A stretch of DNA of 64,000 nt from Glandiceps talaboti (lineage: Eukaryota; Hemichordata; Enteropneusta; Spengelidae): the NCBI RefSeq assembly GCF_964340395.1, contig NC_135560.1, positions 16,598,598 through 16,662,597 on the forward strand, given 5' to 3'. Below are positions 1-14,300 of this stretch, piece after piece. Each line of letters opens with the position of its first letter. The first letter of the stretch is position 1. A program made the position numbers and the translations under genes. Below the pieces are notes generated by a model. That model ran no database searches. It was not told the origin of the DNA and saw nothing but the letters and a program-made list of their open reading frames with translations.

Positions 1-2320
1 TGAACAATGCGAAAAACATCCCCGATTTACATTTCTACAGAATACCAAGGGACAAAGTTCTTAAGAAACGGTACTATGGGATCATGATACCCCCAATGTG
101 AGTGAGGGCGCTGTATTTTCAATTTCCTGTTTGCAGTCTGGAACGGTCACATTGCCCCACTTTGTCGTGGTTCGCCTACACGGCTCGTCAGTCTCGTGTA
201 ACCGATGGGGGCGCACCATATGCCATACGAGTGAATTGAGCTGGTGAATTGAGACGATGACAGAGAGAGCGTCTAGGCAAATTTGATCCACCCATGGACC
301 ATGGCAGCCTCTTGAAACTGAAAAACCCAGTAGCACCATTCCACAGATCTGTACATTTAGTGAGAAAGATTTTCAATTAATCAAAACAACTCCACTATGT
401 TTTTCTAATTGAAAAAAAAAGTTAAACAGCATAGACCAAGTCTGTGTTTGTATCAAAAGATCAAAAGAGTGATTTGTATGGATTTGGGATTCAAAATTAT
501 AATTTCGCTCTGGGTTTTCAATAATTTTTTCAATATTTACAAAAAGATCTCCCTGGTCTTAAGTAGAGCGCCTACAACGGCAGATCTTTCATTCTACTTT
601 GTAGTCTGAGCTATGTCTCAATTTCGTCCTCCTCCTCCTCACCACGATCTTGATAAACGATTTTGATCATCACGAAGGGAAGACATCGACCATCCCCACC
701 AAATCTCACGATAATGGAATGCCCTTGTAACTTTTATATTTTTCACAATGTTGTCTCATCTTGTACAGACAGTGAGTACCGTATCCTGGCATTTTGCCCT
801 TGTTAAGAAATGCGAAGGATATTCCTTCCAAATAATGTCAATGGTTTTGTGCGATAATCCCGAACCATAGTTTGATCATTTAGTCTATGGTTTGATACTT
901 TTCGTGGTCTGAGATATGACAAGCCGTGGATAAATAAACTTACATCATCACTTATACGACGCATATGTTCACAAAATGTCGCGAATTTACAACTAGGATA
1001 TTTCCTTTATTATGCTTTGAAACTGAGAATTTCAAAGATTTGTACAGTGTTTATATTGTTCTGAACAGTTACTGTATAGTTTATGTCGTGTAAGTTCTTT
1101 GGACGTTCCGCCTTTCTTGCATATAAACATGCACCACTTGTAGTAGTTTGAATATAACATAATTTTTGTATCAACAAAGCATTTTATTTACAGTACTGTC
1201 ATGAATTCGTAATTACTGTGTTTGAGTTCAGACATGACACTGCTTATACATGTCGCCAACCACGTAGTCAGAGAAATGAATATGGCTCACATGGGTGTCA
1301 AGACAATAGATACACTAATATCGTATGTCTGGAGATGTCATTCAAGTTAAAGTTTAGTATCCTTTCTTTCTTCACCATGACGCTCATAATATGCATGACC
1401 TATTGTTTTCTTAAAAGCTCATCTCATTTGCGTGACTTATTGTAATTTAATTATTGTAACGACCATAGCGTCGCAGATACAGGACTTGGCTTTTGACCGT
1501 CGAGCTGTGAGCATCTGAGTCGACTTCTAGCTCTGGCCTTGGAGGGCCGAACTCATCAGGGCTTTGACAAATAAAGTCTATGGTTCCAGTTTAACACAAC
1601 ATATATCGTCTCATATGCAGTTTATCCTACAACAACAATACTGGCTGACCCAGAAAGATTTGATAGTACCGTAGGATAACATGTATACCCCACCTCCACC
1701 ACCACCACCACCCCCACCCCCACCCCTCCACTGTCCGCTGCTGCGTAGGTTTTGTTGTATATGATGTATAATCATGGTATCAAAACTTTAACTAATTCTT
1801 ATTCGCAAAAGGAATACTTCCCATTCTGTGCAGTATCATGATAAAATACGTGTCCGTATCCCCGGGTCCATGTGTCCTAATGTATCCAATTATATGTTAT
1901 GATACAAAATTTCGCTTAATTAGGCCGTAACGGTTCTAAAGTATACATCGGATATCGAGGGTACAATTACACGTACGCAATCTGATTAAAAGCTGAGTTA
2001 GGAGTATGGCTCTACTTCCTTCGTATACTGTCGTTTTATTTCGATTTCACAAGTTGTTGTTCCGTGAGTGATAGCCTCCTTATTTGCCATGGAGACGTTC
2101 ATTCACAGATCTCAGAGCAACAGAATCGAAAATAAAGGACAGTAGGCCTAGACCTATACGAAACAAATAGATAGAACTAAATAAAGTAATCAAGCCGTAT
2201 TCCTACATTTTAAATCAGATTGCCCAAGGTACTAGTATCGGGTTTGTTACCTTTCACCACCCAGGGTTTATTAATTAGCTCTGGAAAGATATGCTCCGTT
2301 CACTCCGACACCAGTCCGCC

Positions 2321-2390
2321 ACGATCCGCGTTACGATTTACACTACTTACGTGATGTGATAAACGCAGTGTAAATCGTAACTCGGATCGT
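2321..2390. repeat. Hairpin, 24-bp arms, 22-nt loop
   Basis: The arms are 2321-2344 and 2367-2390, with one mismatch over 24 bp. The core arm is GTTACGATTTACACT and its exact complement. It lies about 1 kb upstream of the FEM1B start. The length and near perfection exceed what chance gives in a few kb. It could be a solo foldback insertion or a transcribed hairpin; nothing nearby decides. Confidence 0.75.
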
Positions 2391-3276
2391 ATTGGAACTA
2401 GACTACTCATCAGAAACCGTCTTCGTTTCAACTCTAGAGTTGAAATGAACATGGTGACGAGATACATTGTATATTTCAGAATATAATAAAATATCGATAA
2501 TATTGACATATTTGGCCGATGATATGTGAATGGAGTAAAACAACACGGGTTTATTAGAACGGTGTCACAGCACTTGTTTCCCGAGATATGTATCAGAATG
2601 TTTCTATCAGAAAACAATAAAATGATAATAATGAAATTATTTGCTCTAATTCTCCTACACGGCGTCAAAAATCGGTCGATTCTTTGGTAGGTATGGTCCG
2701 ATTGTAACAACGACACGATTCATCGGAAGTTTATTAAATTTGGAAACTAGGAAGTGACGGAAGGTAAAATTTTCGAAATGTTTGCTGAGTGTGAGTATTT
2801 TAACGACAGGTTGAAAGTTCATGTTGCCGTACGGTAAATTGTGTTCTGTTGCAAACCTTGTCTATATCTCGCGGTGAGTAGAGTGGACTTGCGCGATCAC
2901 AGAAACAAGTGTTATTTTACCACTTTCGTATACAATTGGCTAAAACACGTCAATATGTAAAATATACCAGGTAATGTAACAGTCTGTGTTCAACTTCCAG
3001 AGCTAGGTTTGTTTTCACCACATTCCCGGCCACACTCGGGTACGTCGCCCTGTCCCTGACCCTGTTTCCATACATACGTCAAACCGCCGGGGCGGACGAT
3101 AGAGAGGGGGCTTGCAAATTATTCGGAGTTCGAATACTTGTTTACTCTGAAGGACATCCGGTGATTACACAGACATACATGTAAGCAGACAAAGTGAACA
3201 TTTGGCTCTCTGATATGGATAAACATTTGTGAGAAGGGTAACCTTTCGCCTCGTTTCCATGTCCATTGCTCACTTT

Positions 3277-3303
3277 GATTGGTGGTTCAATCACGCCTGC
3301 GCA
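3277..3303 (+). promoter_or_regulatory. Candidate FEM1B promoter elements
   Basis: An inverted CCAAT box (GATTGG, 3277-3282) and a TGCGCA half-site of the NRF1 type (3298-3303) lie 110 to 140 bp before the chosen FEM1B start, in locally CpG-containing sequence. No TATA box is evident. Short motifs occur by chance, so this rests on position and on clustering. Confidence 0.3.
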
Positions 3304-3385
3304 GTGGTGACGGGGAATTTCCTCCGTCAGGATGGCCTTGTTTATTTGGCAATGTGGAGGAGTTGTGGAAAATTCGCCTTTTTAA

Positions 3386-5320
<1,935 letters not shown>

Positions 5321-5321
5321 G

Positions 5322-5354
5322 TGTTTGTTTGTTTGTTTGTTTGTTTGTTTGTTT
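5322..5354 (+). repeat. (GTTT)n run directly after the FEM1B stop
   Basis: About eight GTTT units begin 2 nt after the TGA at 5318-5320. As RNA this is an uninterrupted series of the UGUUUGUUUGU GU-rich element that CELF1-type proteins bind in vertebrate 3' UTRs. It may simply be a microsatellite; the regulatory reading is inference. Confidence 0.8.
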
Positions 5355-7009
5355 AAATGGAAAAACTTTATTCTCTGTGTATCTTAGTCTACCAGTTTTT
5401 AATGCTGGCATGTTTTCATATTATGTTACAGTGAGCTATATTACTATTCGCAGCATCCAATGTATTGTGATTAGGAATCCAACTTCATTATTTCAGTATT
5501 TTACATATCTCTTTTAATGCTATCTTGTACAGTGTTCCGTCAACAAACTTTACTCTGAGAAATTTAGACTAAGAGTCTAGACATATTATGAGTGTATTTA
5601 AGGTATGGGGAAACTATTGTGAAAAGTAAAGAAAACTGTTACCATTGATAACATTTTATAGTGGTAACAAGATGAATGAGAATTTTAGAACATGTTATAC
5701 AGCAGTCTGTACTTCTTAACTCATCTTCTGTGCAATGAAATAAGACATAAGTACATGTACTGTATCTTCATGTGTAAATGAAACTTTCTTTACCAGGTCA
5801 TAAGATGTAAGTGGGTGACTTCAGACTAAACGAACACTAGTATTAGTTTCATTTGTCATAAACTATGAAATAATCACTGTCCAGTGAAATATTGATACAC
5901 ATATTATTCAGATGTTCATATCCTGAGGTTTGTACAAGTTTGTGAAGTCTTCCTCAGGGTTGCATCAGTGAAATCACAGAATAAACATCAAGTTAAGTCT
6001 TCATAGAGAAATTGCAACAAACCAAAGAAAATCACACTTTTAAATGTAGGGTTAGTTAGACTCTACAGTTTGTTTTGTACATGTAGTTGGGGGGGGGGGG
6101 ATACAAGTGTTGTGAGGAGCTACGTATGAGAGGTCCAAAGGAAATCTTTCCCATTTAATTTGACATCGGGTGATGCCTTTATTCCCATATAGTGCATAGC
6201 TACCTCCATAAAATACTTGATACATGTATATTGTATATCAGGGTACGTAGTCACAAATGTCAACTTGTACCAAAGATTCTTCTTGATAGCTTATAGTACT
6301 AATTGTCTGGTTAAAATGTCGTGCTCAGCTTCAGGTTAAAATCCCATATATACCCCATCTTTTTAGAACAACTGTTACTATGCGAGTATAATCTTGTATC
6401 ACTGAATTGTACATTGGTTGGTTAGGTTTAAAGTTTCAAGGGTCAAGTGGTCATGTTTACCGCTTTGTAGAATTGATACTTTGAGGAATCATGATTAAGT
6501 AATTCCACCAGTTCAGAACATGCAGTTAATATCAATTTTATTGTAAAATTTCTTATTAACATTTATTATGCAACAGAGTGAATGTTTCTCTTTGTTATTT
6601 CTATTGACTACATATGTATATTTTCACCTGACCCATTCCTGTTAGTAACTAGGGTAGCCTAGGGGGTCACGTGTTCTGGTATAAACTGAGCCACAACTTT
6701 TTGTGAACATTTGTTTCTAAACACTATTAAACTCGGCATAATGGTTAGAAGCAGTGTCCAAGACACACACAAACACTTTTACTTAGATAAAGTAAAAATT
6801 TTAATAGTGCCAAAATCCAAAGTTCAGAGGCGCTTCACAATGCATAACAATGAAGCAAAGTATGTCTTTGAAAAACACAAAACAATGAAGACACATGATT
6901 ATTCTAATATATATATACATATATTGTAATTGTGTGTAACCCATATATATGCATTACACATAGACACAGACACATACACAGACAGACACACACACATACC
7001 TACCTACCT

Positions 7010-7101
7010 ACATACATACATACATACATACATACATACATACATACATACATACATACATGTCATACATACATACATACATACATACATACATACATAC
7101 A

Positions 7102-7133
<32 letters not shown>

Positions 7134-7323
7134 GACATACATACATACATACATTCATACATACATACATACATACATACATACATACATACATACATAC
7201 ATACATACATACATACATACATACATACATACATACATACATACATACATACATACATACATACATACATACATACATACATACATACATACATACATAC
7301 ATACATACATACATACATACATA
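7010..7323. repeat. (CATA)n microsatellite, about 310 bp
   Basis: Nearly pure tetranucleotide repeat with interruptions near 7061 and 7131, preceded by CA-rich and CCTA units. It creates long artificial open frames (Tyr-Ile-His-Thr and Met-Tyr-Val-Cys repeats) on both strands that are not genes. Confidence 0.97.
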
Positions 7324-8339
7324 GAGAATTAAAACCAAGACACAGTTACTATGTTTAGTGACAGCTATAGTCGATCACAATAATGAGACTTCAAAATGAT
7401 TGAATAGAAAGCTAACAAACCTGCTGTAACAGTTAATCACAACTGTGCAACAGAATTAATTATGATAGTAATGGAAGTGATTTGTTTGTGTAGTGGTTAT
7501 ATCCACTCAGAATGTCATCAGAATATGCTGAAAACAGTAGTACACATCATAAGAAAGTACAAGAAGTATGAGAGGGACAAGTCAAGCTGTGAGATTCGGT
7601 GTCAATTTCTGTCTCAAGTTGTTTGATTCATATAGAATAGGTTTCCAGTAAAAAATTTTCTTGAATTTGTAATGCATTTTTGAAATCAAGTTGGCACCAT
7701 TTCATGTTTGCATTGTGACAACATCAGGCCTGGTATGCATATGATGTGTAGACTGGGACTAATCAATGGGCATTCTGTGTTATAATTTGTGTGTAAGCCA
7801 GTCTTCATGTACATTTGTATTTGTCAATCGTATGATAAGGACCAAAACAAAATGAATGAAGTGTAAATGGCACCATACCGACGTACCTAGAAGTAACACT
7901 TATAATACTCAGGTAGTCTTGCATCAGTGGAGTGTCAAAGTTGAACTACACTTGTTAAATTATAAATAGATTCCAAAACAAAACAAAATCACAGGATAAG
8001 TGTATTTGTGTTAAAATACTTATTTATTCAGTGCATGCTGTACAGATCACAAATATGTCTCATTAGTTTTTCAGAACATTGTTGTTACATTCTCAGAGCA
8101 CATTTTGCAATGGCAATTATGTGGCACATCTTGTACAGTTGCTGTAAGAGGACTGTGGTGGGTATAAAGTTAGGTTGTTGAATAACTTTCATGTATCAAC
8201 TAGTATATTTCACCTGTAATTGGTATCAGCCATGTATTTATTCTAGTACTACCAAGATTCATAATTCTTCACAACTTTCACTTCAATGACTCACCAGAGA
8301 AACCTAGTTTAGTTCGTTCTTTTACTATCACTGAACACT

Positions 8340-8740
8340 GGTTGTACGGTATTTTTGCTAAGAACCCTGGAAACAGAAAAGAGGAAAGGGATAAAAGTGG
8401 CAATGTTTTCCATACAATATACGGCATTTTTGTTTGGGAACCTGGCAAAATTAGTAGGGAACCCCTGATAGATTTTACCTTTGTGTACCCACTGCCCTTA
8501 GCAAATATATTGGTTGTATAGAAATCAGGGATTATTTTTCAGTGGATACACTAATGGTTTGTGTTATCATGAATCTTCTACCAGTGTATTTGTTTAGATT
8601 TGGTAACCCTGGTAACAGAGGAGGGAAATGTGTTAAAATTTGCATATAATGTTCTATCTACACCCAGTAATACCTTAATTTTGATAGGAAATCCTGGTAA
8701 AATTATCTCTGGAATTTCAAGTAGATTTAACTACTGCCCT
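8340..8740. repeat. Two degenerate copies of a ~245-bp unit
   Basis: AACCCTGGAAACAG (about 8363) recurs as AACCCTGGTAACAG (about 8605), and AACCTGGCAAAATTA (about 8439) as AATCCTGGTAAAATTA (about 8689), in the same order and at nearly the same spacing (242-250 bp). This is an old tandem duplication. Confidence 0.6.
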
Positions 8741-10450
8741 TCACTGACTTCTGTGTAGTAACCAATTACACATTCACATGTTGTAAGTGAAAAAGGCTTT
8801 TTGATAGCCTAGAGACTCATCCTTGGCTTTCAAATCTACATGTAGAGATAACAATCAACAACATTGCTTATGATAATGATTGCTAGATACTAGAAACAAA
8901 AGCCAACGACAAAACTCTAGCTACATTTTTTGTCATCTAGCAGCTGAACTGATTCACAAATATAAGTTAAAACACAATCTGTCCTTTTTTTCTTGAACAA
9001 CATTGTAAACCTGGACATTTTATTTTCACTTACTTCACTGGAAAACAAAAATAACTAGTGACGAAAATGCATGCCTTCTTGTAGTACATGAACAGTCTGG
9101 TAATTAGTAAAACTTAATCTGAGAACTAGCTGAAGATTAGAAAATCACAACATTTTCTCATGGCAAAAATGTCAAGGTTTACAGTGTATAGGTTAATTAG
9201 CATAACAATATAGTGTTTTGTTATGCAAATGAACAATGTTTTTATCAATCAGCTTATAGGATTATGTGGAATATTTCAAAAAGTAGGAGGCTGTATTTGA
9301 CTCGCACCATGAATTATGAATGAACGTAGTCAAGAAAGTGGACTGTCGTCTTTTTTTAGGTTGTTATGTTACAGTAACATCCCTGATCATTACTTACTTG
9401 GGAGTCCACTGCCTTGGTTTCAAGAGCATACTGGAAGTATTTATCCAAGAAAGACTGAAATAGTTATCTTCGTGTAAAGATAGGCGTACTGAAGTTTTTA
9501 ACTTCTTGAAGTAAGAGAATCAGAGCATTTTTTCTCCAGATATTTAAGTTTAAACAAAACATATTACGATATTTGAGGTTCTTTTTTTTTTTAAAGAGAC
9601 TGACAAGAGATTTGTAAAAAAAATAGTATTTAAGTAAAGTTTGATGAAAGGTACTCAGCTAGCTGTTTGTACAAGAATTCAAGTTCACACGTTTGTACTT
9701 GTTACTTGAATCTAAATCTACTTTTGACAACAGATGTGGTTATTGGAGGACTATCCTATATAGTATAACCTGTGTTTGTAATCTTATATATGTATCATTG
9801 ATAACTTGCATACATACATACACCAAAATACATTATTGCGTACCTTTGTGAAAACGAGCGCATGATCGTTCCATATACACAAAATCAAGTGAACGCACAG
9901 TTGTACCTTTTAATGAAATTTGTTGGTTGTATAAACACATGCCATGTTAACGGAACCCATGCATGATGCGTGGATATCAGTGTGGGTACCCAGGAATATT
10001 TGCACTTGTGTTTGTGGTATTTTCTGATGCATTCTCACCTGCTTTGGGCTGATGAGGACACTGCAAGCACTTGTGTAGATTACTCAAGCATGCCACACTG
10101 GCTTTCATGTGCCATAGTTCTGTAGTAGTCTTTGTATCAGAAATTCTGAATATTTGCAAATTCACATATTTTGTGTACACACTGAGTTGTCAGATCAGAA
10201 AATGGTTAATTTAACATGTAGCACATGTATTATTTTTTACTGTTTTTCTCTTTTATGTGCACTTTGAAATGACTAAGAAGTGTTCTATTGTGAGGTTTAT
10301 GTTTGCCATTTAATGTGCCATGCATGTTTGTTTTTTTCTTTTACTGCAAAAACACTCTCAAAAGCTGATAAGTTTTACACCAAGTGGAAGAATAGTTGTA
10401 GGTAATCTTGATGTTGTATCATGTTACAGATTTTTCCTATTTTGTATAAA

Positions 10451-10460
10451 AATAAATAAA
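10451..10460 (+). terminator. Poly(A) signal pair, candidate distal FEM1B end
   Basis: Two overlapping AATAAA hexamers, about 0.9 kb before the POLR3C start and on the same strand. No transcript evidence is available; the nearer signal at 5980-5985 is an alternative. Confidence 0.35.
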
Positions 10461-10590
10461 AGTTAAATGTTGAAGAATAGTGATGTTTGTATCTCTGCTG
10501 TTATTCACAATTATATGACAGACTTGGAACATATGCAATCTTCAATGTAGCCTGTCTATATCGCTATCTGTGATTTTACTTGGCCTCTAA

Positions 10591-10630
10591 TGAAACTGTA
10601 TTTTATTATTAATACTAAAATACAGTTTCA
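10591..10630. repeat. Perfect hairpin, 15-bp arms, 10-nt loop
   Basis: TGAAACTGTATTTTA (10591-10605) and its exact complement (10616-10630), about 130 bp after the distal poly(A) signal pair and between two genes on the same strand. Confidence 0.75.
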
Positions 10631-11259
10631 CAGTGTATAGCTGTGCACCAAATAATGGCGCTTATCAGCGTTCTTGTTTGTACACATTTACACATAATAG
10701 TAACCTACCGTTATGTAAATTATGTTGATGTTAAAAAGGGGAACGCCACTTATTTACTTTTGATGCACTGGTCTATGCCACAGACAAGGAAGAAATCTAT
10801 GTTTTTGCACACAAAAAATTGATAATAAATACTGCCCTCTAACGGCAAAATGTAGCTAGAAAGATACTTTTGTTTCTCCCAGGCTAGTGGCAATATATTG
10901 TAGCGTTATTTTTTGTGTTAGAGACTTTTGTCGTCACGGGGTTTAGTGCAAACCTCGGAACGAGAAAAGCTTTAAAAAAATGAAAAATAACTCCCGGTAG
11001 CAACCCAGGCATGAACCTTTCAAACGCTAGTCAGCTGTTGACCCATGATGACCCCAGCCTTATCACGAAGACACAAACCTAATTAGTACACGGTCATAGT
11101 ACCTGCCGAAGCAATGCAATCATCGATTATGGAACAACACTACTACTTCGTTTCTATATATATCATACAAAATATTGTAGCTTTCGGAAAAATATTGATT
11201 TATTTAAAAATATTGTTATTTCTTTAAGCGTTATTTCTTGACCGCGGAACGTATTAATC

Positions 11260-11268
11260 ACTTCCGGG
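11260..11268 (+). promoter_or_regulatory. ETS/GABP-type site in the POLR3C promoter
   Basis: ACTTCCGGG, a consensus ETS-family core common in housekeeping promoters, lies 109 bp before the POLR3C ATG. The surrounding sequence is CpG-containing and lacks a TATA box, which suits a constitutive gene. Confidence 0.45.
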
Positions 11269-11376
11269 TGTTGTACGGTTTGAGCAGATTGCACCATGTG
11301 TGTTTGTTGTTGTGGTAAGCTTTGACAGGCTGTAAGACTCCTTCATATTTCGCTGATACGTCGCTGTTCAATAACC

Positions 11377-14300
11377 ATGTCCAGTGTCCAGCTCCAGCTT
11401 GCTTCGTTGATACTGGGCGAAAATTATGGCGAAATAGTAAAACAGGTCTGTGCACATTTGATAAAGAATGGCGCAAGGCTGCTGAGATCTTTAGCAGCGG
11501 AGACGAAACTAAAACTTGACGAGGTAAGTACTAAGTTGTAACATGGACGTCTATGGTTGTAAGTGGTATTTTCACATGTTTTCATACTCTAGGCCACAGG
11601 CACTTGACAAAGGATATATCATATGAAAGAAATAAACATTTAAAAAAATTATGAAATTGATATATACGTACTAGTAATTCATAATTTTAATTTTTTCTGT
11701 CCCTTGCGCCAAGTGCCCGTGGCTCTAGCCCAATCTCAAGTTCAACAGTACATTTGTATTATAATCAGCAGAGATAGCAATAGGTATACCATTCCAACTC
11801 TGTTGCATTTCAGACATAGGTGTTTGATTGATGAAAGTTGTTTTCATAAAACTCAGAAAAGGGATGACTATATCATATATGTACATGTCTGTCCCACAGG
11901 CACGCTCCCCATGAGATCAGAGAGGAATGTAAATTAACAAACAGTAATAAAGAAAATATAAATAATATTATGTGCTCATGAAGCGTTTGTTTTTCCTATG
12001 TTCATTTCATGTAGGTCAGGAAGGCATTATGTATATTGATACAACATCATATGGTGACATTCACTGCTAGTAAACGTGGAATGGTGGAATACCAAGCTAA
12101 TGTTAAGAATATATTACTACACATTAGATATCCAAGGTGAGCTGTGTCAAAAATTGTCAGATTGTAAGAAGATAACTGAGTTAGAGGGACATTAGAGGGG
12201 TTCATGTGTGTTTTGGGAGTAACATTCAGGAAACATACTTACAGCACCAGTACTATCTAGAATATTTTTTAAAAAAAAGGTTTGTTTCAAAAAATAACTT
12301 AACAATAGAAATCCGTTCAGTTTTAGAACTACGTAAGAGGGATATATTGCACACTCTGTATCTGTATGAGTGTATCACATTGCTGCGGAACTGTCCAGGC
12401 TTTTGCACAGTCAGTTCACAGGCTAGCCCAGAGTCATCCAGGCCTGGCAACATATACCACCTACAGGTTCCGTGTGTGAAATTTTCCTCAACTGTTTAAG
12501 TCATTATTCCAGGAGTCCCCCAAAATTTGTACTCATTGTGTGAATGAGACATGACTGAGTGCTACAGCCTACCCATCGAGTCTGTAGAACACTCACCCTT
12601 GGTTTGGGTCAGTAACAGTAAAATCCCTTGTTTCCAGTGGAATTTGAAAGTAAGACCTCTCAACTACTAATCCTGAGCTTTGACCACTATATCATAGTGA
12701 GCTGGTTTTGGTACTTTTGCTGCGTTGCATACATTATATTACTTTTGTCTTACTATTAAAGTAAAATGGTATGTACTAGTATATTGATGTTGACTGTTTT
12801 TGAATTTTATATAAATTGTTGCAGGTACATCTACTGTGCTAAGACACTGTACGGGGACGCTGGAGAACTGATAGTTGAGGAAATGCTCCAACATGGACAA
12901 ATGTTAATGAGCCAAGCTATCAGTAAAGTAACAGAGAGACTGAATGAAGCAATAGAAGGTAGATTTCTGTCATTCATATGGAATCTTCATTCTATACAGT
13001 CTTGTATGGCTCTGTGTACACTATTATAAATGCAAATATCTACTCACAGTCAAAAAAAGTTTGGAAAGGGAATTACACATTTTTCTGGCCTCTCATTAGT
13101 TTGTCAGAATGTGTACTTGGGTGGACAGATGGCAGAGAACCCAACCTATGTTGGGATGCAGGTATAGATATCACCACTGTAGCTGTCAAACTTCCTTCAC
13201 ATGTGTCCCATAAATTACACCCAAAGGATCACTGACAAGATGTCAGCAAATGTTTAGGAAACTGTTTTGATTCTCTGTGTAGAAATTTTCATGTACAAAG
13301 TGTTTATGAAGTGAACTGGAGTGATACAGCTGGAATTTCAGTGCCAGCATCCAGACTGAGGTTAGGCCTTGGTGGATAGTTCAACCTCCGCCTATAGACT
13401 GTAACTGGTCTTCATTGTCCAAGAGTGTAACTTTCTTCATATCACATAAATGTCTTCACGATGTTCTCTTATCACCTTTGTTCTATAGACAGTAATATCT
13501 GTCTTATCTTAGATAGGCGCCACAGATATGTGAGACAGGTTGCCCTCTTCTATACAAGGATACTAACAGATTTTTTGTCTGTTTCTTATATAGGTGATCA
13601 GATTGTAGACCAGATATTTGTCAGAGATAAGTTCATTGACCTAGTCAACACACATTTCATAAAGAGAGTAGGCTATCCACAGTCAGATGGTGACATTGAT
13701 ACCAGGGCATCATCAGTTCCTGTGTTAGACATCGAAGAAGATGATTTGTATAAAATACCAATGTGTATGCAGAGTTCAGGAGGTAATATTTATTGATACT
13801 ATGTAGACATGTGTACAGAGTTCAGGTGAAATATATTGATCCTATGTAGACCATATATATTTATTCGTCATTTCATACTCTGTTAGTAGGAAAGCACTGT
13901 ATAAAAAACTAACATTACTATTATGATGCAAAGTGTGGTGTTTGGTGTGAGTATTGTGTCGTTGTCTGGTTTTCTAATAGCTGCAGTATTACCAGGAAAT
14001 AAAAGGAGGAGATCAAATGATGCAGCTGAGGGAAGCAGCAGCAAAAAAATGAGGACAGATTCTGGCATGTCAGAGGATGCTAAAGAAGTAAGTTGACTGT
14101 CGCTGACTCTCAGTCTGTGTACATTTGTGTTATCAGTGTCAATAACCACAAAATGTAGAAAGAAATAACTATGTATCTGGTTACCGTAGTGAAGGGTAAA
14201 TTGTACTCCAGTATCGATATCAGTTTGCTGAGAGTAGGCGCATTCATTTTCTTTATCAAATCTGACCACCAGGTTGAAATAGGCTTATTTGCATGAGGTC

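Larger units (their letters stand above)
5321..11376 (+). other. Gene-free stretch, possibly a long FEM1B 3' UTR
   Basis: There is no coding evidence between the FEM1B stop and the POLR3C start. An early poly(A) signal AATAAA lies at 5980-5985 and a doubled one (AATAAATAAA) at 10451-10460. Vertebrate FEM1B mRNAs have 3' UTRs of several kb, so use of the distal signal is plausible but unproven. Other contents are a 12-G run at 6089-6100, the (CATA)n array at 7010-7323, a degenerate duplication at 8340-8740, and a hairpin at 10591-10630. Confidence 0.4.

Noticed and set aside
2300-2716. 138-aa minus-strand frame
   Set aside because: It spans the hairpin at 2321-2390, has a repeat-like composition and no family resemblance.
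6930-7358. Long overlapping frames of Tyr-Ile-His-Thr and Met-Tyr-Val-Cys repeats
   Set aside because: They are translations of the (CATA)n microsatellite on both strands, with no other coding signal.
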